A program made the position numbers and the translations under genes. From NCBI GenBank assembly GCA_017306865.1, contig JAFKHH010000011.1, positions 682,001 to 746,000 of the forward strand: 64,000 nt of DNA, read 5' to 3'. The notes below the pieces were generated by a model. That model was not told the DNA's origin. It made no database searches and saw only the letters and a list, made by a program, of their open reading frames with translations. The stretch comes from Filimonas sp. (lineage in GTDB: Bacteria > Bacteroidota > Bacteroidia > Chitinophagales > Chitinophagaceae). This document shows, piece by piece, positions 33,647-41,220 of the stretch (within the stretch, counting starts at the first letter, position 1; every line of letters starts with the position of its first letter).

Positions 33647-34282
33647 TTATTCAAACACCGACTTCACCACCATCTCCTGTACGACTGGTACGCGTTGCTT
33701 AATGAATGTTTTGTACTCGTTTTCGGTCATGTGAAATACGCTTTGCATCATGGCTTTGCCGATAAACGGATAAGCGCATAATGAGATCATATTCATAATA
33801 ACCATATCTGCATTTACGGAAGGCTTTATTTCTTTACGCGCTACAGCCGTTTCTATTTCCAGTTTGAAATGATTAAACGCTGTTTCTTTTTCTTTTGTCA
33901 ATAGAATGCGGTGCATCAACGCCGGATGCTTGGTAAATTCATTGATAAAGAATACATCGAAATAAGGATTCTCAATGGCATCTTCTATGAAATGCTCAAT
34001 GAAAGTTTCGATCTTTTCTTTCAGCGGAAGCTTAGACAATAAAATCTTGGTGAGGCGTTTCTGCATCTTGCAGGTCACTTCAGAGAAGATCAGCTCAAAC
34101 AGCTTTTCCTTGTTCCCGAAGTAATAGTGAAGCATAGCACGGTTAATGCCGGCCATATCAGCTATTTCCTGCATACGTGCGCCTTTCAGGCCATTCTTAA
34201 GAAAAACATCCATTGCAGCTTGCTTGATGTTTTCTTCTACATTACAGTTGATCTCTACATTGGTACAATCCATTGCTGCCAC
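33647..34282 (-). CDS. TetR/AcrR family regulator
   Basis: 211 aa. The HTH segment is 'NIKQAAMDVFLKNGLKGAR', then 'MQEIADMAGINRAMLHYYF' and 'GNKEKLFELIF' (residues ~16-62), standard for TetR. The C-terminal domain resembles that of the regulator at 14087 ('VFFINEFTKHPALMHRI' against 'LFVLNEMHNNPKIIKA'), so the two are paralogues of the same subfamily. ATG 34273 is an alternative start. The gene is alone, convergent with the inositol-lipid operon and divergent from the YdeI-like gene, so its target is not evident; no good palindrome was found near its start. Confidence 0.88.
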   Translation of the reverse strand: MAAMDCTNVEINCNVEENIKQAAMDVFLKNGLKGARMQEIADMAGINRAMLHYYFGNKEKLFELIFSEVTCKMQKRLTKILLSKLPLKEKIETFIEHFIEDAIENPYFDVFFINEFTKHPALMHRILLTKEKETAFNHFKLEIETAVARKEIKPSVNADMVIMNMISLCAYPFIGKAMMQSVFHMTENEYKTFIKQRVPVVQEMVVKSVFE

Positions 34283-34401
34283 AAATTATCTTGGTCAAAT
34301 AAAGTAAACAGTAAAGGGCGTGCTAATATCTTAAAAAATCGGTTGCTTAAAAGTTTACAGATAGTTATTTTTAAGCTAAGGATTCTTAATCTACAGCAGG
34401 A

Positions 34402-34917
34402 ATGGTCAAATTTACCACTATTATACAGCAATTCGCAAAGCAAGGCGAAAAAACAGGCTGGACGTATATTGATATACCCCAGGAAATAGCAGAAAAGATA
34501 GCGCCGGGCAATAAAAAATCTATCCGCGTAAAAGGTAAGCTGGATAGCTATTCCTTTGAAGGAATAAGCCTGTTGCCCATGGGAGGTGGCGATTTTATAC
34601 TGACACTCAATGGAGATGTAAGAAAGCACATAAAAAAACGAAAGGGGGATAGTATAAAAGTGCAACTGGAGATAGATCCCACGGCGTATGAATTAAATAA
34701 TGAATTTATCGAATGCCTGAAAGAAGAGCCTGAGGCATACAAGTTCTTCAACAGCCTGAATAAATCCCGCCAGGGGTATTTTTCCAAATGGATAGATAGT
34801 GCTAAAACGGAAGAGACAAAGGCTAAACGTATTGCACAGGCAATTAATGGATTGATGAAGCACATGGATTATGGTGCGATGATCCGTTCTGTGCAGGAGG
34901 AGCGTAAAATGCTCTAG
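34402..34917 (+). CDS. DUF1905 / YdeI-OmpD-associated domain protein
   Basis: 171 aa, two domains. Residues ~1-95 match DUF1905: 'GWTYIDIPQEIAEKIAPGNK', 'SIRVKGKLDSYSFEGISLLP', 'GGGDFILTLNGDVRKHIKKR' and 'GDSIKVQLEID'. Residues ~100-165 are a YdeI/OmdA C-terminal helical domain: 'KFFNSLNKSRQGYFSKWIDS' and 'AKTEETKAKRIAQAINGL'. Proteins of this type are common in Bacteroidota and are linked to resistance to peptides in some bacteria (YdeI); the molecular role is unknown. Cytoplasmic, single gene, divergent from the tetR at 34282. Confidence 0.87.
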   Translation: MVKFTTIIQQFAKQGEKTGWTYIDIPQEIAEKIAPGNKKSIRVKGKLDSYSFEGISLLPMGGGDFILTLNGDVRKHIKKRKGDSIKVQLEIDPTAYELNNEFIECLKEEPEAYKFFNSLNKSRQGYFSKWIDSAKTEETKAKRIAQAINGLMKHMDYGAMIRSVQEERKML

Positions 34918-34974
34918 GGATATGGTTCAAGCCTGTCCCACAAACATTTCTTATATTCAGTTACAAATTTATCT

Positions 34975-36378
34975 ATGAAGAAACGTACATCTATTCTCCG
35001 GCGGATACTTTATATCGTACTTTTTATCGTGCTTGTTGGTCTTGGTTACGGCATTGCCTATTGTTGGCGCTCGTTTCCCATTATAAGCGGTTATGGGGCT
35101 AAAGTGCTGTGCTCTGGTGTGTTTGTGGCCGGCAGGGATGAGCAGCAGGTACGGACTCAGGACATTGGCTTTTTTCCAATTAGTCTTGGTTCCTTCAAAG
35201 TAGATTATAAAGACTCTTCCGTAACAGCGAGTGTGTTTGGCTTTGCAAAAAGAAAAGCCATCTTCAGGAAGGGCCTCGGCGTTACCCTGATTGCACAAAT
35301 GTCAGAAGAAGAAATACGTAAACAGCAGGTAAATCTGCCACAACAGCCAATCATTAACCAGGATTCGATCGCATGGCCTATGGGCAACCGGATCGTGGAT
35401 AGTGCTATGAGTGGTATTGACAAAAAGGAAGTACAGGCTGCCGTTCAACAGTATTTTGTAGAAAATGATACAGCAAAACCAATCCGCACAAGAGCAGTAG
35501 TAGTGCTATACAAAGGGCAACTGATAGCAGAGCAATATGGAGAAGGCTTCTCCGCGAATACAAAGCTACTAGGCTGGAGTATGACCAAGAGTGTGACAAA
35601 TACGTTGATCGGTATGCTGGTGAAAGATGGAAAGCTACAAGTGGATGCGCCTGCGCCTGTACCGGAATGGAAAGATGCGAATGATCCACGCCACGCAATC
35701 ACATTAAAGAACTTACTAAACCAGGCAAGTGGGCTGGACTTCGTAGAAGATTATTCTAAAGCAAGTGATGCAACGCGCATGTTGTTTGGCAGGGCTGATA
35801 TGGGCGGTTATACCGCATCGCATCCGCTGAAAGATAAGCCAGGCTCAGTATTTTACTATTCCAGCGGCAATTCTAATATTCTATCACGTATTATCAGGCA
35901 GACAGTAGGGGATGCGAACTATTACCGTTTCCCGTATGATAGTTTGTTTTATAAGCTAGGCATGTACAGTATCATACTGGAGCCAGATCCATCAGGTACA
36001 TTTGTAGGTTCTTCCTATAGTTATGCAACGGCAAGGGATTGGGCAAGATTTGGGTTATTGTACCTGAATGATGGCGTATGGAATGGGCAACGCATATTGC
36101 CGGAAGGCTGGGTAACAGCAACTGCTACACCTGGCGCTGCTGCAAAAGAAGGTGACTATGGCTATCAGTTCTGGCTAAACAGGGGGCCTGCCAATAATCC
36201 TTCCAATCGTAATTTTCCATCCTGTCCGCAAGACCTGTTCTATAGCGATGGCTTTGAAGGACAGTTTGTATATATCATTCCTTCAAAACATTTAGTTGTT
36301 GTAAGATTGGGATTAACGAAGTTTCACAATATGGAAGAAGATGGTTTGCTGGCAGGAATAGTGAAGGCTGTGAAGTAA
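34975..36378 (+). CDS. Serine hydrolase, class C beta-lactamase/NylB-like
   Basis: 467 aa. One N-terminal TM or uncleaved signal (residues ~10-30, ILYIVLFIVLVGLGYGIAY) anchors a periplasmic domain. The beta-lactamase fold carries the nucleophile motif 'WSMTKS' (S202-x-x-K205), 'YYSSGNSN' (Y295) in the place of the Tyr-Ser/Ala-Asn element, and 'SDGFEGQFVYIIPSKHLVV' near the C-terminus in place of the KTG strand. This combination resembles 6-aminohexanoate-dimer hydrolase (NylB) and esterase relatives more than true beta-lactamases. Substrate unknown. Single-gene unit with a terminator at 36587. Confidence 0.87.
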   Translation: MKKRTSILRRILYIVLFIVLVGLGYGIAYCWRSFPIISGYGAKVLCSGVFVAGRDEQQVRTQDIGFFPISLGSFKVDYKDSSVTASVFGFAKRKAIFRKGLGVTLIAQMSEEEIRKQQVNLPQQPIINQDSIAWPMGNRIVDSAMSGIDKKEVQAAVQQYFVENDTAKPIRTRAVVVLYKGQLIAEQYGEGFSANTKLLGWSMTKSVTNTLIGMLVKDGKLQVDAPAPVPEWKDANDPRHAITLKNLLNQASGLDFVEDYSKASDATRMLFGRADMGGYTASHPLKDKPGSVFYYSSGNSNILSRIIRQTVGDANYYRFPYDSLFYKLGMYSIILEPDPSGTFVGSSYSYATARDWARFGLLYLNDGVWNGQRILPEGWVTATATPGAAAKEGDYGYQFWLNRGPANNPSNRNFPSCPQDLFYSDGFEGQFVYIIPSKHLVVVRLGLTKFHNMEEDGLLAGIVKAVK

Positions 36379-36485
36379 CCTGAATCGTGAGACGGCAATC
36401 GTGAATAAGCATCTCTTGTATTTCAATGCTTCTGTGGCAAAAGGTGAGTGGTGAGTTGTCAGTTGTGAGTAAGCGTAACATAGAA

Positions 36486-36517
36486 TCAAGCCTTTCATTA
36501 CCTCCCACTTTGGGGGG
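36486..36517 (+). repeat. REP-like unit, copy 6, GC-rich arms
   Basis: Lead 'tcaagcctttcatta' as in copies 3 and 4, then cctccca-ctt-tgggggg (6 of 7 pairs). Same lead, different arms. Confidence 0.5.
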
Positions 36518-36535
36518 CGACGCGGCAAAAAGACT

Positions 36536-36565
36536 ATCTTTCATTGCCGTTCGATTTATCGAACG
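36536..36565 (+). repeat. REP-like hairpin, copy 7
   Basis: 'tatctttcattgccg' then the perfect cgttcgat-tt-atcgaacg hairpin, 18 bp after copy 6. Confidence 0.65.
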
Positions 36566-36586
36566 AGCAAAAAAATAAAACCAAAA

Positions 36587-36615
36587 AAGAAGCAGGGAGT
36601 AATTCCCTGCTTCTT
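36587..36615 (+). terminator. Terminator of the serine hydrolase gene
   Basis: 12-bp perfect arms aagaagcaggga / tccctgcttctt, followed by cctttata on plus and preceded by an A-run (T-run on minus). Confidence 0.75.
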
Positions 36616-36640
36616 CCTTTATAAACCTTGCATATTTTAT

Positions 36641-37024
36641 CATTGTTGTCCGATTAAAGTTAATGGATAGTTGTATGTAAACGTTTCCCAGAAAGAATAG
36701 TAGGTAAAAAAGAATAGTTTCAAAATTAGAGGGAGTTCCCGAATCCGCTTTTAAAGTGAAACGTGCGGCCTCAGAAAAGCTGCGTTAAGAAAATTGTCGT
36801 GAACGCCGGAAAAATCCATTGCTGTTTGAGCCATATGTAACTTACTTAATTACGCTGTTAGCGGCGAGTTCAATGGATTTCGGCGGTCGGGACAATTTTT
36901 AGCCTGCTTTTCTGCAGCCTTGATTTTTTTGGTTACTTTTTGTATCAAGACAAAAAGTAACACCGTCGGTAGACAAATGAAAGCTTGCAATTAAATATCT
37001 ACTAAACTTAGTCAGACAATAATG
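36641..37024 (+). mobile_element. MITE-like element, copy 1 (384 bp, 9-bp TSD)
   Basis: Bounded by inverted ends cattgttgtccgattaaag and, in reverse complement, cattattgtctgactaag (18 of 23 positions match), and flanked by the exact 9-bp direct repeat atattttat (36632-36640 and 37025-37033). The ~229-bp core (36758-36986) is highly similar to 43892-44114. The core folds on itself: the left arm from 'ggcctcagaaaagc' to 'aaatccattg' pairs with the segment ending 'cttttctgcagcc'. A second hairpin with perfect 12-bp arms (gttactttttgt / acaaaaagtaac, 36932-36961) follows. No protein is encoded, so it is non-autonomous. Confidence 0.75.
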
Positions 37025-37045
37025 ATATTTTATAAACTTTACAAA

Positions 37046-38854
37046 CTATTTCTCTCCCAGCCAGGCATTACGAAAAGCATTTTCGCTTTCTGTTGCATTC
37101 GCCTTCACAGCAGCTTTTACAAACGGGCTTTCTTTCAAGGTGATGGATGTTTTCTTTGTTTCATTTCGGTGTTTATAAACTACTTCAACCACATCGTTTA
37201 TCTTATGCTGCGCAAGAACATCATCCCATTCTTTTTTCTGCGTTACATTCTTACCGTCGATAGAAATAATGATATCATCAATGTCTAAGCCTGCATTATA
37301 TACCGGCGTGTTTTTTATTGTATTGCTGGCAATAAAAAGCTGGTTGTTTTTGTTGGTGTCTAATGCAATGTTGCCCAACCATGCTTTGCCTGCAAAAGAA
37401 CGGTTTAGTTCAATGCCCGCATTTGCCAGCAATGGCGCATAGTCTATTGCGTCATGCCCATAGATGTATTTTGTAAAAAAGTCAACGGCGTACTTCTTAT
37501 CATTCGTTACCTGTGCCAGTGTTTCCTCCAGGCCGGGAACAGTATAAGCGATCTCCGTTTTGCCATACTTTTTCCATAACGCCCGCATGAAATCATCCAG
37601 CGTTAATTTGTATTTAGCACGTAACTCTAAGTCTAACGCCAAGGCCAAAGCAGCGCCATAAGTATAATAAGACGTAAACATGTTCTGGTAGTTCGTTTTG
37701 TCCACCGCTACACCTGCATCTACGAACACAGCACGTTGACTGTTTTCAATAGGAGAGTAGAGTTGAGCGCCAAGTGTATTTGTTTTTGTATTTACTAAGC
37801 CGCCTACCGTGTTCAGGTATTTTTCAGGAGAAGTAAAGCCCGCACGTACTAATAGCAATACACCATAGTACTGTGTAAATCCTTCTGCCAGCCAAAGCGC
37901 ATCGCAGGTATTGCTTTTTTCAAAGTTGAACGGCTCAATTGTTTTCGGGCGAATACGTTCTACATTCCAGCAGTGAAAAAATTCATGGGAGAAAACACCG
38001 AGTTGGTTATCCTCGCCAGTAAAGTCGTTGCCTGTGGTGATCATAGTAGAGTTGCGGTGCTCCATGCCATCACCAAATACATAAGGATTGATGCTGGCAA
38101 GGAAAGTATATTCGCCGTAATCATAAGCAGGCGTTTCGCCAAATACAGCCTGTGCCTGTTTCACCATACGTGCTACTTTTTTACCAAACTCGTCTAACTT
38201 ATTATTCGGGTCTTTTCCGTCGAAAGCAATTCTAAAGCGGTATGATTTTTTATCAGGATTAGTAACCGTCCATTCGGTAAAAGAAAGATCACCTATTTTA
38301 ACAGGAGAGTCCATGAAGTATTGCAAACCCGGTGCGGTAAATGTAGCAGCATCATTGCCCGGTTTTAATTGTGTTGCAATTTTCCAGTTCTTGTTTTGCA
38401 GGTTAAAATGAATAGTAATCGGCGCATTGTCCAGACCCTTTACCCACATGAATGTGGCAGGTATGTTCAGGTGGCAGCCCGTTTCATCTATACCTACATA
38501 AGTGCCATCGGCATAATTGCCATACAAAGTATAGCTGACTTTTACATACCCCTTATGACCTGTTACTTCATACACATCACCTTCCAGTTTTTTAATAGAA
38601 AGTGTTGCGCCGTTTTTATCCGTTGCCTTAATGTTATAAATGTTTTTGCCAAACTCGTGTGTGGCATAACGTCCGGGTGAGGAGCGGCTCATTCTGAAGA
38701 TAGCAGCGCCTTGTGGCAGACCTTCCGCTGCAACGCTAATCTCTGCTTCATGGTGAACACCGTTGGGTGAGCTGAATTCATAATACACATGTTGCTGTGC
38801 AAACAATGTAACAGTCAGTAGCATGGCGGCAGCCAGGCCTAGTAGGTATCTCAT
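37046..38854 (-). CDS. M61 glycyl aminopeptidase-like protein with PDZ domain
   Basis: 602 aa. The signal peptide (MRYLLGLAAAMLLTVTLFAQ) indicates export. An N-terminal beta domain ('YYEFSSPNGVHHEAEISVAA') typical of M61 is followed by the metallopeptidase core: 'GMEHRNST' (264-271), zinc motif 'HEFFHCWNVERIRP' (H290, E291, H294) and the third ligand Glu in 'LWLAEGFTQYYG' (E324). A PDZ domain lies near residues 490-580 ('AGLDIDDIIISIDGKNVTQK'). The stop codon is 13 bp from the right target duplication of the MITE-like element, so that element shapes its 3' end. Confidence 0.92.
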   Translation of the reverse strand: MRYLLGLAAAMLLTVTLFAQQHVYYEFSSPNGVHHEAEISVAAEGLPQGAAIFRMSRSSPGRYATHEFGKNIYNIKATDKNGATLSIKKLEGDVYEVTGHKGYVKVSYTLYGNYADGTYVGIDETGCHLNIPATFMWVKGLDNAPITIHFNLQNKNWKIATQLKPGNDAATFTAPGLQYFMDSPVKIGDLSFTEWTVTNPDKKSYRFRIAFDGKDPNNKLDEFGKKVARMVKQAQAVFGETPAYDYGEYTFLASINPYVFGDGMEHRNSTMITTGNDFTGEDNQLGVFSHEFFHCWNVERIRPKTIEPFNFEKSNTCDALWLAEGFTQYYGVLLLVRAGFTSPEKYLNTVGGLVNTKTNTLGAQLYSPIENSQRAVFVDAGVAVDKTNYQNMFTSYYTYGAALALALDLELRAKYKLTLDDFMRALWKKYGKTEIAYTVPGLEETLAQVTNDKKYAVDFFTKYIYGHDAIDYAPLLANAGIELNRSFAGKAWLGNIALDTNKNNQLFIASNTIKNTPVYNAGLDIDDIIISIDGKNVTQKKEWDDVLAQHKINDVVEVVYKHRNETKKTSITLKESPFVKAAVKANATESENAFRNAWLGEK

Positions 38855-39133
38855 CGGAGTTGTTTTCGTCTAAGGTAAGGTTTTGTGGGATTTATAAAGT
38901 ATGTAAAGTATATAAGGTTCATAATGGTAGCCGGGTATCGTAAAGAACGCAACGCCGGGCCACGAAGACGAAAAGACACAAAGGTTCACAAAGAAGGGCG
39001 AAGCATCTCCCTATGTGGCCTATGCACTCTTGAAGGAAGCGAACATGCTATTAATAAAAGACCTGGACTTATTTTATGTTCCTATGTGCCTATGCTGCTA
39101 CGTGTTTAAAAAAATCGCTTAGGTGAAGGGAGA

Positions 39134-39195
39134 AGATATTCCCTATCTCACTCATAAGGTGAATGGCATCATGCTTTGACAGATATGGAATATCT
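39134..39195. repeat. Hairpin repeat with 15-bp arms, copy 1
   Basis: agatattccctatct pairs with agatatggaatatct (39181-39195) at 14 of 15 positions, around a loop that begins 'cactcataag'. Copy 2 is at 56552-56612. Confidence 0.6.
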
Positions 39196-39206
39196 GTGCA
39201 ATAAAA

Positions 39207-39230
39207 AAGGCTCACTTGTCAGCGAGCCTT
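39207..39230 (-). terminator. Terminator of panB
   Basis: aaggctc / gagcctt arms with inner pairing (act/agc region), followed on minus by TTTTTTAT. It lies 42 bp past the panB stop. Confidence 0.8.
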
Positions 39231-39271
39231 CACTATATAAACTTTAAATACCTTTTACTACTTTATAAACC

Positions 39272-40087
39272 CTAATAAGACTCTGCATCATTGGGAAACT
39301 CATTGGCTTTCACGTCAGATACATACCTGCCCACCGCGTCTACAATGGAGTCTGCAAGGTTCAAATACTGGCGGAGAAAACGCGGTTTAAACTCTGTATT
39401 GATACCTAGCATGTCGTGCATGACCAATACCTGTCCGTCACAATGCTTACCTGCACCTATGCCTATTGTAGGTATGTTTAAGCTTTCACTTACTTCCTTA
39501 GCAAGCAGAGCCGGTATTTTTTCCAACACTACAGCAAAGCAACCAGCCTCCTGCAAAAGCTTTGAGTCGTTCTTCAATTTGTTTGCTTCGCTTTCTTCTT
39601 TTGCGCGTACATTATACGTGCCGAATTTGTAAATGCTTTGCGGAGTTAATCCTAAATGTCCCATGACAGGAATACCTGCGGAAACAATTTTCTTTACACT
39701 TTCAACAATCTCTTCACCACCTTCCAGTTTAATGGCGTGCGCGCCTGTCTCTTTCATAATACGCACCGCGGATGCAAGGGCTATGTCGGAGTTGGACTGG
39801 TAGGAGCCGAATGGAAGGTCTACCACTACGAGTGCTCTGTCGGTGCCCCTGATAACAGAGGAGGCATGGTAGATCATCTGGTCAAGTGTAATAGGCAGTG
39901 TAGTTTCGTGACCCGCCATTACATTGCTGGCACTGTCGCCAACCAGCAGTACATCGATATTTGCTTTATCAAACAGTTTAGCAAAAGAGAAGTCGTATGC
40001 AGTAAGCATAGAAATCTTTTCGCCATTATTTTTCATCTTTTGTAATGTATGTGTCGTAACCTTCTTAATCTCTTTGTGTATAGACAT
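39272..40087 (-). CDS. panB: 3-Methyl-2-oxobutanoate hydroxymethyltransferase
   Basis: 271 aa, first step of pantothenate synthesis: transfers a hydroxymethyl group from 5,10-methylenetetrahydrofolate to 3-methyl-2-oxobutanoate. Diagnostic blocks are '[19 protein letters not shown]', '[20 protein letters not shown]' (metal and substrate binding), '[11 protein letters not shown]', 'AIKLEGGEE', '[14 protein letters not shown]' and '[20 protein letters not shown]'. Start 40087 is chosen because a -7 box (caaagata on plus, 40106-40113) overlaps the longer frame's start. panC and panD lie about 6 kb away, so the pathway is dispersed. Confidence 0.96.
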   Translation of the reverse strand: MSIHKEIKKVTTHTLQKMKNNGEKISMLTAYDFSFAKLFDKANIDVLLVGDSASNVMAGHETTLPITLDQMIYHASSVIRGTDRALVVVDLPFGSYQSNSDIALASAVRIMKETGAHAIKLEGGEEIVESVKKIVSAGIPVMGHLGLTPQSIYKFGTYNVRAKEESEANKLKNDSKLLQEAGCFAVVLEKIPALLAKEVSESLNIPTIGIGAGKHCDGQVLVMHDMLGINTEFKPRFLRQYLNLADSIVDAVGRYVSDVKANEFPNDAESY

Positions 40088-40105
40088 AGCAATGAATTGA
40101 GGAAA

Positions 40106-40113
40106 CAAAGATA
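40106..40113 (-). promoter_or_regulatory. -7 promoter box of panB
   Basis: Minus-strand TATCTTTG fits TAnnTTTG and ends 18 nt before ATG 40087. It excludes the longer reading-frame start at 40108. Confidence 0.6.
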
Positions 40114-40137
40114 GGGAGCAGGTGCGATGTGCAGATT

Positions 40138-40205
40138 GTTAAATGGCTATATGGCTAAATTGTTTTCGTTAACCATATAACCATTTAACAATTAAACAAT
40201 TTTCT
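40138..40205. repeat. Inverted 'aaatggctatatggctaaattgtt' type repeat
   Basis: 'taaatggctatatggctaaa' (40140-40159) faces 'aaccatataaccatttaaca' (40170-40189), giving a strong imperfect hairpin between panB and the Ppx gene. Confidence 0.6.
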
Positions 40206-40216
40206 TTTTACATTGA

Positions 40217-41107
40217 TCAAAGCTGGCCTTGTATCACCTCTTCATACAATCTTTGTATCAGGCCATCGGCCAGGCCGATCTTTGGTACATATATTTCGTC
40301 TATATCTGTCCAGCGCATAATGTTGATGTAGATCTGTAGGGCCGGAACAATTACGTCCGCACGGTCCTGGCGTAGTTTATACATGTGTACCCTTTCCTGT
40401 ATAGACACGCTGGAAAGTTCTTTGTAATAATCTTTTAGTAGCTGGAGAGATAAGGGTTTGCCTTCTTTCTTTTTGCTGAGTGAGAAAACTTTGTTGATAT
40501 TACCACCGGAACCGATCGCGATCATTGGCCACCGGCTTTTAGTATTGTTCTTCAGATGGTCGCGCAACTCATCCCAGTGCTTTTCCGTTACCTGCTCTTT
40601 TAGCAGGCGAATAGTGCCGATATTGAATGATTCTTTATAACGAAGTTTGCCGTCAGCAAAAAAAGTAAGTTCTGTACTGCCCCCGCCTACATCTATATAC
40701 AGGTAAGAATGTTCTTTGTCCAGGTTCTCTGCAATATGGTTCTCGTAGATAAGCGATGCCTCGTCGTCACCGCTGATGATCTTAAGGTCTATGCCGGTTT
40801 CCAGCTTTATTTTGCGTACAATATCGTTGCTGTTCTTTGCATCGCGCATGGCGCTCGTAGCGCAGGCTTTTACATATTCTACCTCGTACACATTCAGGAG
40901 GTGGTTGTAAGCCTTCATAGTCTGGAGGATCATGCCTACGCGTTGTTTGCTGATCTCACCTTTTTCAAAAACGTCGAAGCCAAGACGAAGGGGTACACGT
41001 ACCAGGTTCTGCTTGTTGAATTGTATATCGCCCTGCGGGCCTTCTTCCACTTCAACAATGAGCAAACGAGCTGCGTTACTTCCTATGTCTATGGCTGCCA
41101 GTTTCAT
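40217..41107 (-). CDS. Ppx/GppA phosphatase family protein
   Basis: 296 aa, the short single-domain-pair form (ASKHA fold) that lacks the HD-like C-terminal part of E. coli Ppx. Motifs: 'AAIDIGSNAARLLIVEVEEG' (phosphate-1), 'YLYIDVGGGSTELTFFADGK' (phosphate-2) and 'MIAIGSGGNINKVFSLSKK' (adenosine-like). Family members hydrolyse polyphosphate or pppGpp. The polyphosphate kinase gene lies immediately upstream on the same strand (113 bp), so polyphosphate turnover is likely. A -7 box (TAACTTTG, plus 41112-41119) ends about 4 nt before the ATG, hinting at a leaderless message. Confidence 0.92.
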   Translation of the reverse strand: MKLAAIDIGSNAARLLIVEVEEGPQGDIQFNKQNLVRVPLRLGFDVFEKGEISKQRVGMILQTMKAYNHLLNVYEVEYVKACATSAMRDAKNSNDIVRKIKLETGIDLKIISGDDEASLIYENHIAENLDKEHSYLYIDVGGGSTELTFFADGKLRYKESFNIGTIRLLKEQVTEKHWDELRDHLKNNTKSRWPMIAIGSGGNINKVFSLSKKKEGKPLSLQLLKDYYKELSSVSIQERVHMYKLRQDRADVIVPALQIYINIMRWTDIDEIYVPKIGLADGLIQRLYEEVIQGQL

Positions 41108-41111
41108 GCGG

Positions 41112-41119
41112 CAAAGTTA
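41112..41119 (-). promoter_or_regulatory. -7 promoter box close to the Ppx/GppA ATG
   Basis: Minus-strand TAACTTTG matches TAnnTTTG and lies about 4 nt upstream of the ATG at 41107. Confidence 0.4.
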
Positions 41120-41129
41120 AGAGATTGAA

Positions 41130-41220
41130 CGATTTGAAATTTGAAATTTCGGATTTGAGATTAAGCGTATTGCTGTTAGATAAATGATCCCATTTCAAAT
41201 TCTAAATTTCAAATCTCAAA
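41130..41220. repeat. Inverted 'gatttgaaatttgaaattt' repeat
   Basis: 'gatttgaaatttgaaatttc' (41130-41149) faces 'caaattctaaatttcaaatc' (41196-41215), just before the stop of the PPK1 gene. It may fold into a terminator-like hairpin. Confidence 0.55.

Larger units (their letters stand above)
36379..37045. other. Intergenic region with REP-like hairpins and a MITE-like element, 667 bp
   Basis: From left: 'ctgaatcgtgagacggcaat' (36381-36400) and 'ggtgagtggtgagttgtcag' words, two REP-like units (36486-36517 and 36536-36565), the serine hydrolase terminator (36587-36615), and a 384-bp MITE-like element with target duplications (36632-37033). No gene is supported. Confidence 0.65.
38855..39271. 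other. Intergenic region with word repeats, 417 bp
   Basis: Contains 'tataaagtatgtaaagtata' words (38893-38912), 'gaagacgaaaagacacaaag', 'ctatgtggcctatgcactc' and 'tatgtgcctatgctgctacg' words, the first copy of a 15-bp-arm hairpin repeat (39134-39195) and the panB terminator (39207-39230). No gene is supported. Confidence 0.55.
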
